Shown: one piece after another, positions 54,591 through 64,000 of the stretch
Numbering within the stretch: position 1 is the first letter of the stretch
Layout of the letters: each line of letters begins with the position of its first letter
Source of the DNA: Crossaster papposus
Lineage: Eukaryota > Echinodermata > Asteroidea > Velatida > Solasteridae
Assembly: GCA_037893245.1 (NCBI GenBank)
Contig: JBAIAA010000544.1
Location: 620,001 to 684,000 of the forward strand
Length of the DNA stretch: 64,000 nt
Direction of reading: 5' to 3'
Translations under genes and position numbers: made by a program
The notes under the pieces: generated by a model
Seen by the model: only the letters and a program-made list of their open reading frames with translations
Database searches by the model: none
What the model was told of the DNA's origin: nothing

Positions 54591-55139
54591 AAGTTTAGTC
54601 TAAATAAATGTTATTTTTCATTTCAATATACAAAATATCAACGATATATGAAATCAGGGAAAAGGAAAGCGAACAATTCCATTGTTCTCGTTTACGGGCT
54701 AGTTTTGTCAAAAGCGTAGACCACATGTAGTATAAGGCGGTCGTCGTGCATATCCAAGTCAAGTTAAGTCAATCTTTATTCATCTCACAAGGGTAATTGG
54801 AAGCTCGTGTACAATAAAAACATTAACAACATTAAAACAGTAACATGTACACTTTTTAACAATTACAACGATTACAATTCTTAAAATGTGATCAAATTTA
54901 ATCCCATATAATAAACTAAACAATTCTTATCCATGCAATTTAAAATTGAAAATAAACGCTAAAATGAAACGAATTGTTATAATGCTTTATTGCATGTGGT
55001 ATTTGAAGGAGGATGGATGTCGGTTCGTGGCCGCATAGGGCACGCGCATTCGACCTGATATTGGGATCATCTTATCCACAAGTCGGTCACAGAACGAATT
55101 TTGTCATCCATTAGCATAGTTAGTTTGGAGGTCACCTAT

Positions 55140-55374
55140 GCCAATTTCATGAAGCTGCTAAGCACACAAATTTGCTTAGCACAAAAAAGTCTTGCTCAGT
55201 AAAAGCAGGTTACCAGCCAAAACTCTCTGTGCTTTCATGCAAAGCAAAAACCAGCTGAATACCAGTCACAAACAATATACGTCACCTGAAAAGTTGGTTC
55301 GTTACCCTGTTTTTGCCAAGGTAGAATGTTCATGCTAAGCACATTTGTGTGCTTAGCAGTTCCATGAAATTGGC
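55140..55374. mobile_element. 235-bp MITE inside the LINE
   Basis: GCCAATTTCATGAAGCTGCT and the complement of CAGTTCCATGAAATTGGC are inverted ends, each followed by AAGCACA. A relative is at 61042-61248. Confidence 0.8.
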
Positions 55375-56021
55375 CCCTGATCCTTGTATACCGAATCCAC
55401 TGACGGCCGCGATTCTTCAATAATCCTTTATGCTTCTATTGCAATCCTTTCTATGCGGTCTTTGTCACATTGCCTAACATTTCCACCCCAGCAGATAAGG
55501 CAGTATAGCTCCAAACAATAGCAACCACAGTGTCGTAGAATGTTGCTAAAATTCTACCATCAACATGAAACGAGTTTAGTTTTGTTAGTTTCCTCAAACA
55601 GAACATGCGAGAATTTACTTTTTTTCACAATGAAATCTGCATGTTCACTGTCAATGTCGATACCCAAGTATATGAAGTAGCATGTTCTGGTTGGCTAGAT
55701 GACATCCTATAATTTATATTTGTAGTTTTAGTTTGAGTTAATTGGAATTACAGTAACTGTAATTAACTGACTAAGTAACTGACAAATTATTGAAGTTGAT
55801 TTGTGTATACGTGATCATCATTCTTACTCATTAATCTAATCATCACAGTGTCATCAGCAAATGTAATAAGGGGGACACGACGTTTTAGAGGACCTGCAAT
55901 CTGAAATGTATAATAACAACAGGAACGGAGCCAGAACCGTACCTTGTGGAACACACATGTTTGAATGAATCACACTAGACCGTGTTTAAATAGTGTTCAT
56001 TTTAACATATTGAGAACAATT

Positions 56022-56434
56022 TGTGACCTGCTCCCACGAAAACGGCGTAAAGTCGCGCTATGTTATATTTAGTTATGATTGAAAATAACCGATTTGACAG
56101 TGGGGAATCGTTTTGGGGGTTTTGGCATTATACAATTCCTACATATGTTTTCTTTCAAACTACTAAGTATGTTTTGCAAAAGATTAGCAGAAAAAAATTA
56201 AATTTGATTTTACTGAGCGTACCCAAGAAGTAAAATGTAGCGAAATTAATTCTTAACTATTCTTGATGTGTAGGCTAATGACCGCTGGTTTTGCTCAATA
56301 TTATATATATGTTAAATACCCTACCCAATGAATTATATATCATTTTAAAGCAAAGATTCAAGGAATCGGGAAATACCAATATCTTAAAATATCAAATTGT
56401 CAACTTTACTCTAATTTCGTGGGAGCAGGTCACA
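56022..56434. mobile_element. 413-bp TIR element inside the LINE
   Basis: TGTGACCTGCTCCCACGAA at 56022 and TTCGTGGGAGCAGGTCACA ending at 56434 are perfect 19-bp inverted ends. AT-rich interior without a supported gene. Confidence 0.85.
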
Positions 56435-56466
56435 TTTGTCAAAAAAATTAGAATCGAAGACAAAAG

Positions 56467-56923
56467 CATCCTGAGCCACGCAGCGTCTTTACGCGCTTTC
56501 AATAGCGCTCAAACTATTACCCTGCTGCGGACATTCGGGCGTTTGTAAAAAAACAGCCCAAGGCATGCGAATTAACCAACTTCGACCCCAACGCGCATTT
56601 CTATTGGCCCATTCGCTTGGATATCTGAGGTGTTCTCACAAATGTTCATCCTCCCACGTAAAAAATTAAATTAATCGGAACAATTGTAGAAATTAACGTA
56701 CAGAACGTGAAATAAAGCTTTGTTGTTATATAGTATATAGAATAAGAAACATAAAAGACTGACGTAAACGCCAATAAAATCAAGTATAGTGGTGGAAATT
56801 GTCATTTTACCAAGGGTGGACGTTCATATCATGTATTGGCCAACTTGTTTAATGATTGCTGCGAATGTCCGCATTTAAGGGCGACGATTCAAGAGCCCGT
56901 TAAACTCTACGTGGCTCAGGATG
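56467..56923. mobile_element. 457-bp TIR element inside the LINE
   Basis: CATCCTGAGCCACG at 56467 and CGTGGCTCAGGATG ending at 56923 are inverted; the flanks on both sides carry GACAAAAGC on opposite strands, so the true ends are a little further out. GCGTCTTTACG and AATGTCCGCA-type words also pair internally. Confidence 0.7.
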
Positions 56924-57829
56924 AGACAAAAGCGACTTTGGTACATCACAATGATCTAGTAATTACTGAATGAGTATACGTGACTGGACATTATTAAATA
57001 CTGACGAGAAATCCAAGAACATTACTCTAGCAAAATGTCCACAATAGGCTCGCTCTAAGTGAGTAACTTATCCAAACAGATTTATATTGCGACTGCAACT
57101 ACAATTTCTCTGATAGGCAAACTGCATTGGGTATGATAAACCTGGAAACAAAATCAAACAAAATATTCTTAAAAAATCGTTCACGCACTTCCATTGGTAC
57201 GGCTGTTAATGCAACTGGTCTGAGGTCATTCATGCATGTAATAATTGAATTTTTAGGGATAGGAATAATACATGAACATTTCAAAAGTCTAGGAATGGAC
57301 CTGGTGCTAAAAGATAAGTTAAAGTTGACAGTAACAAGTCTTGAAAGCTGACTAGAACATGATTTTAAAATCTTTGCAGAATATCCATCTGGTCCTGCAG
57401 CCTTAGATACGTTCAGTTTTTTAAGCCGACGACGCACTATCTGTTCAGATACACTCAATTCATATGGATCTAAATAATTCTGTAATATTTCATAAATGCT
57501 GTCAATTTTATTGTGAAAATCATGTTAATCAAAACAGTTATAAAATTCATTTATTCGATTTGCATATTCCACTGATGTGTCCGGTAATTGGCTATTCTTG
57601 TTTTGGTCCATTTGAATATCCACTTGGGAGTCTCATTCCTTTCCAATCAATCTTGTCCTTGTATTTAGCCTTCTCTCAAGTATAGCCTTCTCCGCTGACG
57701 TCCGCACACGTCAGCGCACCGACATGCAGGGGCCGGGCTTTCTTTTCACCCAATGATCCAATCACGTTGGAACTTGTACACTCAGGTCAAACGTTTTTCT
57801 GATTTTGTTCAATAATTTAGACAGTCGTG

Positions 57830-58600
57830 CATCACAGATAATAAATGATGCGTCAAAGGACTCATTTAGGTGAGTCATTGATTTGTCCGTGTTGTGACAC
57901 ACTGTTGGACTTCAGCGAGTCATTTGACTCAATGGAGATGAGTCTCGTGACTCGGGCTGGAATAATATGTAGGTATATTGACTCCCTTTGTTGCATGTAA
58001 CTGAGTCACCATATTGTCCGTGTACATGTAGTGACACACTGCCATAATTTCAAATGAGTCAAATTACTCAGAATGCAATACAGACGAGTCTTATGACTAA
58101 CAAAATGTCTTTTAACCGAGTCACCCATACTTTTATTCAACTCAATTTATTCTAGCATTTCATTCAATTCAAAAAACAAATAAAACACAAAAGTAAAACA
58201 AGCTTTAAGGTATAGTGTATAAAACAGGGTTCCCATAAAAATTCATGACTTTTCCAGGCCAAAATTTAAAGTTTATTCGACCAATAATAGAATGTTATCA
58301 GAGAAAAACTCTGGCCAGCTCCCACTGTGCGACTGCAATTTCAAGATGGTGGACGCTCGAGCTGTACTGGTTTCCCATGCGTTCTCACAAGGGCGTTCTC
58401 ACAAATTGACACAGTGCTGAGTAAACAGACTCATTTGTGGGTCACCGATAAACAATACGCGAAACAATCTATATTGACACAGTAAGCAAATTGCAGTGAG
58501 TCTGATGCGACGCATATTGTTTCATATTTAAGTCAATTTTAATATGACTCATGAAAATTGTCCAAAAATGAGTCAAGCGACACACACATTTGTATGTGTG
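57830..58600. repeat. GAGTCA/TGACTC word-rich block
   Basis: More than ten GAGTCA or TGACTC words occur, often as pairs (ACTCATTTAGGTGAGTCA at 57860). TTGTCCGTGT-type words followed by GTGACACACTG recur at about 57890 and 58016. Clear outer inverted ends were not found. It may be an element of the same word-array style as 18493-19367. Confidence 0.45.
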
Positions 58601-59771
58601 CATGTTTAATACATAGTAAAATTGAATTTATCATCCACATTTATGGCCGTTTCATGGTTCAGATCTTCGTAAAAACAAGGTTTTACAATGTATAGAAAAC
58701 TAAATCAACCACACGTAAAAGCACTATAGCCGGCGGCTCGGTTGTGCCCGGAAGTTCAATCGTGACCTTTGTACGCGAGACTTAAACGGTCTATTCTGGT
58801 AGAATACTTTCGGGCACACATTATATTTCCAATAAAATTGACTTTGATATAAAAATACGTGTTTTTTCCCCAATCACTCTGTATACACCGTGTCCCTAAA
58901 AATGGTGCCTTTTTAATCATACAGTTACGAAAAATGCTTTAAAACAGCTACGCACTCGGAAAAGACTACAACATTGGCTTTCAAATGATTTTTAATAAGT
59001 TCATCTGATTTTGTTTTGTCAGTTCAGAGATAGTACCCCGAATCGAAGTTGTGCCGCTTTTTAGTTTGATTTAATAGGTCCAATCCGAAGACAAAAACGC
59101 ACCTTTACGATTGGACTTCAAAGGAGATCAGAAAGGTGTGAACATATTATGTAATAGCTTAATTGATCTTAAGATTAAATAGGTTATTATGAAGAGGTTT
59201 AAAAGAAAATGTTCATTAGGCCTACATTCTCACATACAGATCACCCATGTGTGAAATGCTGGTATCATTCTTAGAAATACAACCAACTGCAACAACTTAC
59301 CGGAAAAATGTCCTAATGAAGCAGTGGATGTTTTTTGGAGTCCTTGTTGGAAGTGATGTCAAGTTCTTACATTGAACTACTTTGTAAACAAATTGTTATT
59401 ATAATTTGTTTAAAGCTTTTTATTCTGAGAGGCAAATGATGAAGAGAGGCTCACTATCCACGCTGTGAATTCGTTGTATGCCTTATTACTAATTGTTGAT
59501 ACACATACACACACCTACGCAACAGCTAGGGCATCCAATAACTCTTTTGCATTTTGTCAATAATTATGCCCGTGTTTCATATGCCACATATACCAGTTGG
59601 ACCTACATTGATTTGTTATGAAGCCGGGCTAAGTCGTATGTTTGTCAATGCGCACAGCTGGTGAAAATCAAAAAGCCAATATAAGTTTATTCCGATAGCC
59701 CGCACAGAAAAGGCCTTAGTGTTTGCATTCTGGCGAGAAAAACAAATTGAGGAAACGCAGTCTAAAACGAG
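58601..59771. other. Intergenic DNA, nothing recognised
   Basis: AT-rich sequence without a supported exon, RNA gene or clear repeat. Confidence 0.5.
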
Positions 59772-60932
59772 AATGAACGTCAATATTCGCGTCAAATTTC
59801 ACGACTTTCCCCGAAAGTCACGAATATTGACGTCAATATTCGCGACAAAATTCACGATTTTCCCCCAAAGTCGTAATATTGACGTCAATATTGTCGTCAA
59901 ATTTCGCGACTTGCCTCTAAAGTCGCGAATATTGACGTCAAATTCGACGTCAAATTTGACGTCAAATTTCACGACTGGACCTAAATGTTGACGCGCATTT
60001 TTCTTCCAGCAAGCTAGGTTTTGGCTAGTCTTGCTCCAAGACCGAGTTTTTCATTTGTCCAGGGCGCGCCGTCCGTCTAGTCTATGCAGTTCTTCCATCA
60101 TCCATACTCAGAAAACGGGCTTATTGAGGGCGCCCTAGATTTTCACGAGAGATCAGTGGATTTGTTTCAAGTTTAGAAACAAATCTCGTGAACTGAACTT
60201 AAAGGTAGGAAACACCATTTGCAAATATCGAAGAAAAAAATTACTACCGAATTATTAAGAAATATCTTACTTATTTGAAAGTAAATATGATTTTAGGCAT
60301 CCAACAAAATGATCACGCCAGATATCCTGTAATTATTCCGAAAAATGTAATTTAATAAAACTAAATTCCCCGGAAGGCGCGCCCCGAACAAATGAAAAAC
60401 GCTGTCTTGGAGCAAGACTAGCCAAAACCTAGCGTGATGAACAAAAATTCGCGTCAAAATTTATGTCCGGTCGTGAAATTCGACGTCAAATTTGACGTCA
60501 ATATTCGTGACTTTGGGGGCAGGTCGTGAAATTTGTGGTCAATATTGACGTCAATATTCGCGACTTTCGGGGCAAGTCGTGAATTTTGTCGCGAATATTG
60601 ACGTCAATATTCGTTACTTTCGGGAAAAGTCGTGAAATTTGACGCGAATGATCGACGTCAATATTGACGTCAATATTCGCGACTTTGGGGGCAGGTCGTG
60701 AAATTTGTGGTCAATATTGACGTCAATATTCGCGACTTTCGGGGCAAGTCGTGAATTTTGTCGCGAATATTGACGTCAATATTCGTTACTTTCGGGAAAA
60801 GTCGTGAAATTTGACGCGAATGATCGACGTCAATATTGACGTCAATATTCGCGACTTTGGGGAAAGTCGTGAAATTTGTTGCGAATATTGACGTCAATAT
60901 TCACGTATGCGTGTCCCTCCAGGGCCATTATA
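59772..60932. mobile_element. Foldback array of GACGTCAATATTCGCGAC words, interrupted
   Basis: Left part 59772-59990 and right part 60440-60932 are built from AATATTGACGTCAATATTCG words with AAAGTCGTGAAATTTG spacers, in opposite orientation. The right part contains a 172-bp unit in tandem (60511 and 60683, beginning CTTTGGGGGCAGGTCG). The right end TGTCCCTCCAGGGCCATTA resembles termini of 23101-23358 and 37781-38313. Another element is inserted at 60012-60434. Confidence 0.75.
60012..60434. mobile_element. TIR element nested in the foldback array and itself containing a MITE fragment
   Basis: GCTAGGTTTTGGCTAGTCTT at 60012 is complemented by AAGACTAGCCAAAACCTAGC ending at 60434. Further inward CATTTGTCC/GAACAAATG and GGCGCGCC words pair as well. 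From 60203 a truncated GTAGGATACACC-family MITE (AGGTAGGAAACACCATTTGC) follows TTAA. Confidence 0.75.
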
Positions 60933-61041
60933 CTTGATGGATGCAGCTACGTAACCGCGACGAATTTAACTTTCAAGTAAAACAAACGTGTTTGTGTGTT
61001 TATGAGGCCAGAGGACAATTGCTTTTTTGTTGCTGTGCTAG

Positions 61042-61248
61042 AGCCATTTTAATGAACCTGCTAAGCACTAAACAAAAATAATTCTTATAGCATGAAAACT
61101 CTTCCTTAGTAAAAACAGTGTAAACCAAATTTATATATTTAAATATTGTTTGTGACTGGTATTCAGCTTATTTGTACTTGTCATGAAAAGCACATGGGCT
61201 AGTAACCCGTTTTTACTAGCAACTTGTTGCTTAGCAGCTCCATTGGCT
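61042..61248. mobile_element. MITE related to 55140-55374
   Basis: GCCATTTTAATGAACCTGCT and the complement of TTAGCAGCTCCATTGGC are diverged inverted ends. It shares CTAAGCAC and GTGACTGGTATTCAGCT-type words with the copy inside the LINE. Confidence 0.65.
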
Positions 61249-62064
61249 CCTAGTCAATCGAGGCAGATCCGTGAGAGAGTAACACAATCAACAAGAGTTC
61301 TTTTCTGCCCTTTGTTAACATTGTGTGTTACAATTTCAATACCTATTTTATTAATTCGTTGCCGGATTCAAGTTACTTTTATTGTAATTTAATTATATTA
61401 GAAACAATTACATTTTGTTTGTTTCTTTCTAAAACCGTTTTGTACTAATGAAGTTTAATTTAAGCACGTGGTTTTGGGCGTCACATGAAAACACCATCGG
61501 GTTCAAGTATATCATTTGTCAGTTGTCCATTTTTATCGTTTGAAGTCACAATGAGTTCTGAAAATCTAAAGAATGTCTTCGACAACTAATTACCTGACAA
61601 AGTTTTAGCTCTGTCAGTGTCGTATATTCCGAGAAAATAACAAGATTTCGATTTTGAACCAATTGTAAGCCCACATCTTTACTAACTTTTTTTATTTTAT
61701 GTATCTTAAATTTATGTATCTTAACTTCCTCTGCTTACAAGTTATAATGTCTCTTTTTAATTTAGTTAATAGCCCTCCAACCCCAAAATCTTCAAAGAAA
61801 CTCTGCCTACGTACGTTCTACTACCCCGAAATCACACCCTTGGAATACACGGATGTGGTGCCCATTAAGTAAAGACTCCTTATTTTATTACACCTCCTAC
61901 TTCATTCAATATTGATGTCAGCCCTCTCCCTCGGTTTTAGTGATCCGTTGGGTTCAGACATTCTGTGGTACTCAAGCTACTCACCTTCAAGCTCATCACT
62001 GTACATTGTATAGTACCGCCGATGCGGGCGCCCTCTAAGTTATGTATGTCTGTGCGTAGGCTAT
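61249..62064. other. Intergenic DNA, nothing firmly recognised
   Basis: AT-rich. A short frame at about 61774-61872, preceded by a TTTAATTTAGTTAATAG acceptor-like run, could be exon-like but has no recognisable domain and no partner exon. Confidence 0.35.
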
Positions 62065-62404
62065 ATACTGCGTCCAATCGCGTCGTGTTTATCGTGTTCA
62101 CCGTACATTTCTCCATGTTCACAAGTGGGTTGCATTCCAAACGCTACTCACCAAGACGCACGCGCACAGTCGAGTTAGTCGTGCGGTAAGGACATTTTTT
62201 TATCGCGCAAGAACTCGTACGTGAACCAACACGCATGCGCGAGTATTTCATTCGTTTATGATGTCGTGAACATGGAGAACAAATTCCACCTCGAGTTCAC
62301 CACTGGTGAACACGAGTTACCAGGCGATTAGAACGCCATTATACGACCCGTGAACCAGAACTCATGAACACGACGACTACACGACGCGATTGGAACGCAG
62401 CATA
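62065..62404. mobile_element. 340-bp TIR element, TGCGTCCAATCGCGTCG ends
   Basis: ATACTGCGTCCAATCGCGTC at the left end is matched, with one indel, by the complement of ACGACGCGATTGGAACGCAG plus CATAT at the right end. TGTTCACC/GGTGAACA words pair internally. This is the full form of the fragments at 4029-4600 and 5283-5440. Confidence 0.8.
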
Positions 62405-63536
62405 TGTCAACGCAATGACCTTATTTTCTTTCAGACATTGTCAAAAAGTAAAAAACTGCCATAAAACGATGTGCATAACCAGACCACTGCCAAACATAAA
62501 GGGATAAACAGATCAACCTAACAAAAAACGAATTATAAAAATATATATATAATTAGTTTTTATATATAATATACAAACACAATACTATATAAAACTATAA
62601 GATAAAAACATTAACAAAAAGTTGTATAAAAAACAAATCAAGCAACAGTAAAAGATTATACAAATACTTTAGCAAACAGGCTAAACGAAAACTATAAAAA
62701 GACAAGAACGAAACAGCATTCGAAACAGCAAACTAAAACAGCATTCGAAACATTCTGATCGCATTCGAGGGAGAATCGAAACGGAAAGCCACTTTAAATC
62801 CTGCCAATGTCCCGGTTTGAATTCATCTTTTTGTTAATTATTTTGTTCACAAACAATTTAATATTCCCGCCCGAATGTGGCGCGAATTTAGAAAAATTCT
62901 TCCGGCTGGTTCTGCTTGATTCCTGCTGCCCCGGAAGAAGTTAGACGGGGGGGTATTAGGAAGCCTGTCTTAGTCCGAACAAGATGTCATTACCAGCGTA
63001 GTAGTAGTGCCTATTAGATGTGTATTTGCGCGTGTCCAGCTCACAACTCGCGCATGTTTACAAACAATAGAAATGTCTATTGTTCAAACGAATTCATCCG
63101 ATGGGGCTGAGTGGGCAAAATTGCGTAATGCGTTCCAAAGAAATTAGACCTCCTTGGCGCCGCGGCGGCATGGTGCAGCCAGTGGTACCAGCATCGAATG
63201 GATGGTGGTCAAGTGGAGCTGCGTAGGTTTTGTGATAAAAACATGACATTTTGTCATACATTGTATTTTTATGGGGTCAAAATGGGCTAAAAATCATTTT
63301 TACAAAAAGATCGCGAACCAGTCCAAACTTTCGAGTCTTGTCCATTAGTCAGAATTATTTTGTCTGGAAACCAAACTAGCAGAAACAAGGGTCCAACAAG
63401 TTTCGTCTTATTTTCTCAATTTCTCGAGAGTTTGTCCTATTTTGTCTTTGGAAAATTTATTTGGCGGAAATGGAATGGTGGTTTTTGGTCAGACCATGCC
63501 TTAGCAAACGCTTGAGGGCGCCCTCGATTGTAGGTC
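62405..63536. other. Intergenic DNA
   Basis: A/T-rich low-complexity tract at 62540-62620 and repeated AAACAGCATTCGAAACAG words near 62713-62755. No gene recognised. Confidence 0.5.
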
Positions 63537-63705
63537 AACTCGCCCCCTGACCATCTCGCCCCTTACCTACTCGCCCCTTACCAACTCGCCCCCTGACCGA
63601 CTCGCCCCCTGACCGACTCGCCCCTTACCAACTTGCCCCCTGACCGACTCGCCCCCTAGCCGACTCGCCTCCTGACCGACTCGCCCCCTGACCGACTCGC
63701 CCCTC
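63537..63705. repeat. 16-bp minisatellite
   Basis: About ten copies of ACTCGCCCCCTGACCG with variants (CCCCTTACC, CTAGCCG). No flanking gene identified. Confidence 0.9.
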
Positions 63706-64000
63706 GTTTGATTTATGGACCTTGTACGATCGATGTACATCATGTATATTCGTTACCATAAAATTCGTCATTTTGAGGAATAAAAACGAACTCTCAACTT
63801 AGACATTTTGCGGACTGATCAGAGGAAGCAAAAAATAGGCTGCAAGAATGCGACTTCCAAGATAATGGAAATTAACGGACAACTTTCTAATATTCTTCCT
63901 CAAGTAAAGTTGTGTACAATTTATTTACATTAGGCATACAAAGAAATGATTCAAATATTATAATTAAGGAGAAATCTACAATGTGATGGACTGGACTGGA
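63706..64000. other. Window end, nothing recognised
   Basis: AT-rich, with no open frame or repeat of note. Confidence 0.5.

Larger units (their letters stand above)
54762..57690 (-). pseudogene. Decayed LINE retrotransposon (reverse transcriptase), interrupted
   Basis: On the minus strand, about 57680-56945 encodes the start of a non-LTR reverse transcriptase: VEYANRINEFYNCFD, then LNVSKAAGPDGYSAKILKSC, LKCSCIIPIPK, NDLRPVALT and RVMFLDFSSVFNN. After an interruption, about 55985-55480 gives VPQGTVLAPFL, the catalytic FADDTVMI (the F-ADD box), YLGIDID and the C-terminal HVDGRILATFYDTVV. Frameshifts and stops separate these pieces. The 3' end (minus AATAAAGATTGACTTAACTT, near 54765-54785) looks like a CR1/L2-type tail. 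Insertions at 55140-55374, 56022-56434 and 56467-56923 split it. The clade assignment is tentative. Confidence 0.8.

Noticed and set aside
61774-61872. Exon-like frame after an acceptor-like run
   Set aside because: All three frames are open for a similar length and none shows a recognisable domain.

Overview
The window is nuclear DNA of an animal, most likely a marine invertebrate. Genes are split by GT-AG introns (one GC-AG), intergenic and intronic DNA is packed with short terminal-inverted-repeat (TIR) elements, and there is a LINE fragment and an autonomous P-superfamily transposon. The repeat style and gene types suggest a deuterostome such as an echinoderm, but nothing here proves the taxon. 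No prokaryotic operon, rRNA, convincing tRNA or CRISPR array was seen.

Layout. 1-11.6 kb: no supported gene, several TIR elements and hairpins. 11.66-20.3 kb (+): a complete secreted proteinase K-like subtilase gene (8 coding exons, 376 aa) with a TATA promoter, a 5' UTR exon and a poly(A) signal. 20.3-25.4 kb: intergenic, with a palindromic element and a duplicated block. 25.4-43.5 kb (-): a 7-exon gene for a 533-aa type II membrane protein with an FkbM-type methyltransferase domain and an unrecognised C-terminal domain. Its introns hold a 53-bp minisatellite (about 35 copies) and many nested TIR elements. 44.4 kb: one orphan exon that may belong to a Crypton-like family.

44,984-53,571: the highlight. 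This is an apparently intact 8.6-kb DNA transposon with perfect 32-bp inverted termini flanked by a GTTGGAC duplication. It carries two tail-to-tail genes. On the minus strand is an 868-aa P/THAP9-family transposase whose N-terminus is not a THAP finger but a zinc module resembling the N-terminal region of RAG1. On the plus strand is a 531-aa companion protein that starts with an ING-type PHD finger carrying the H3K4me3-cage residues. A RAG1-like module plus a PHD partner in one P-type element recalls the RAG1/RAG2 arrangement, on a different catalytic core.

53.6-64 kb: more TIR elements, a decayed minus-strand LINE (about 54.76-57.69 kb) broken by other elements, foldback arrays built of GACGTCAA words, a three-level nest near 60 kb, and a 16-bp minisatellite near 63.6 kb.

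All exon joins were made by eye from reading-frame phase and splice consensus. Family names rest on motifs, not on searches.
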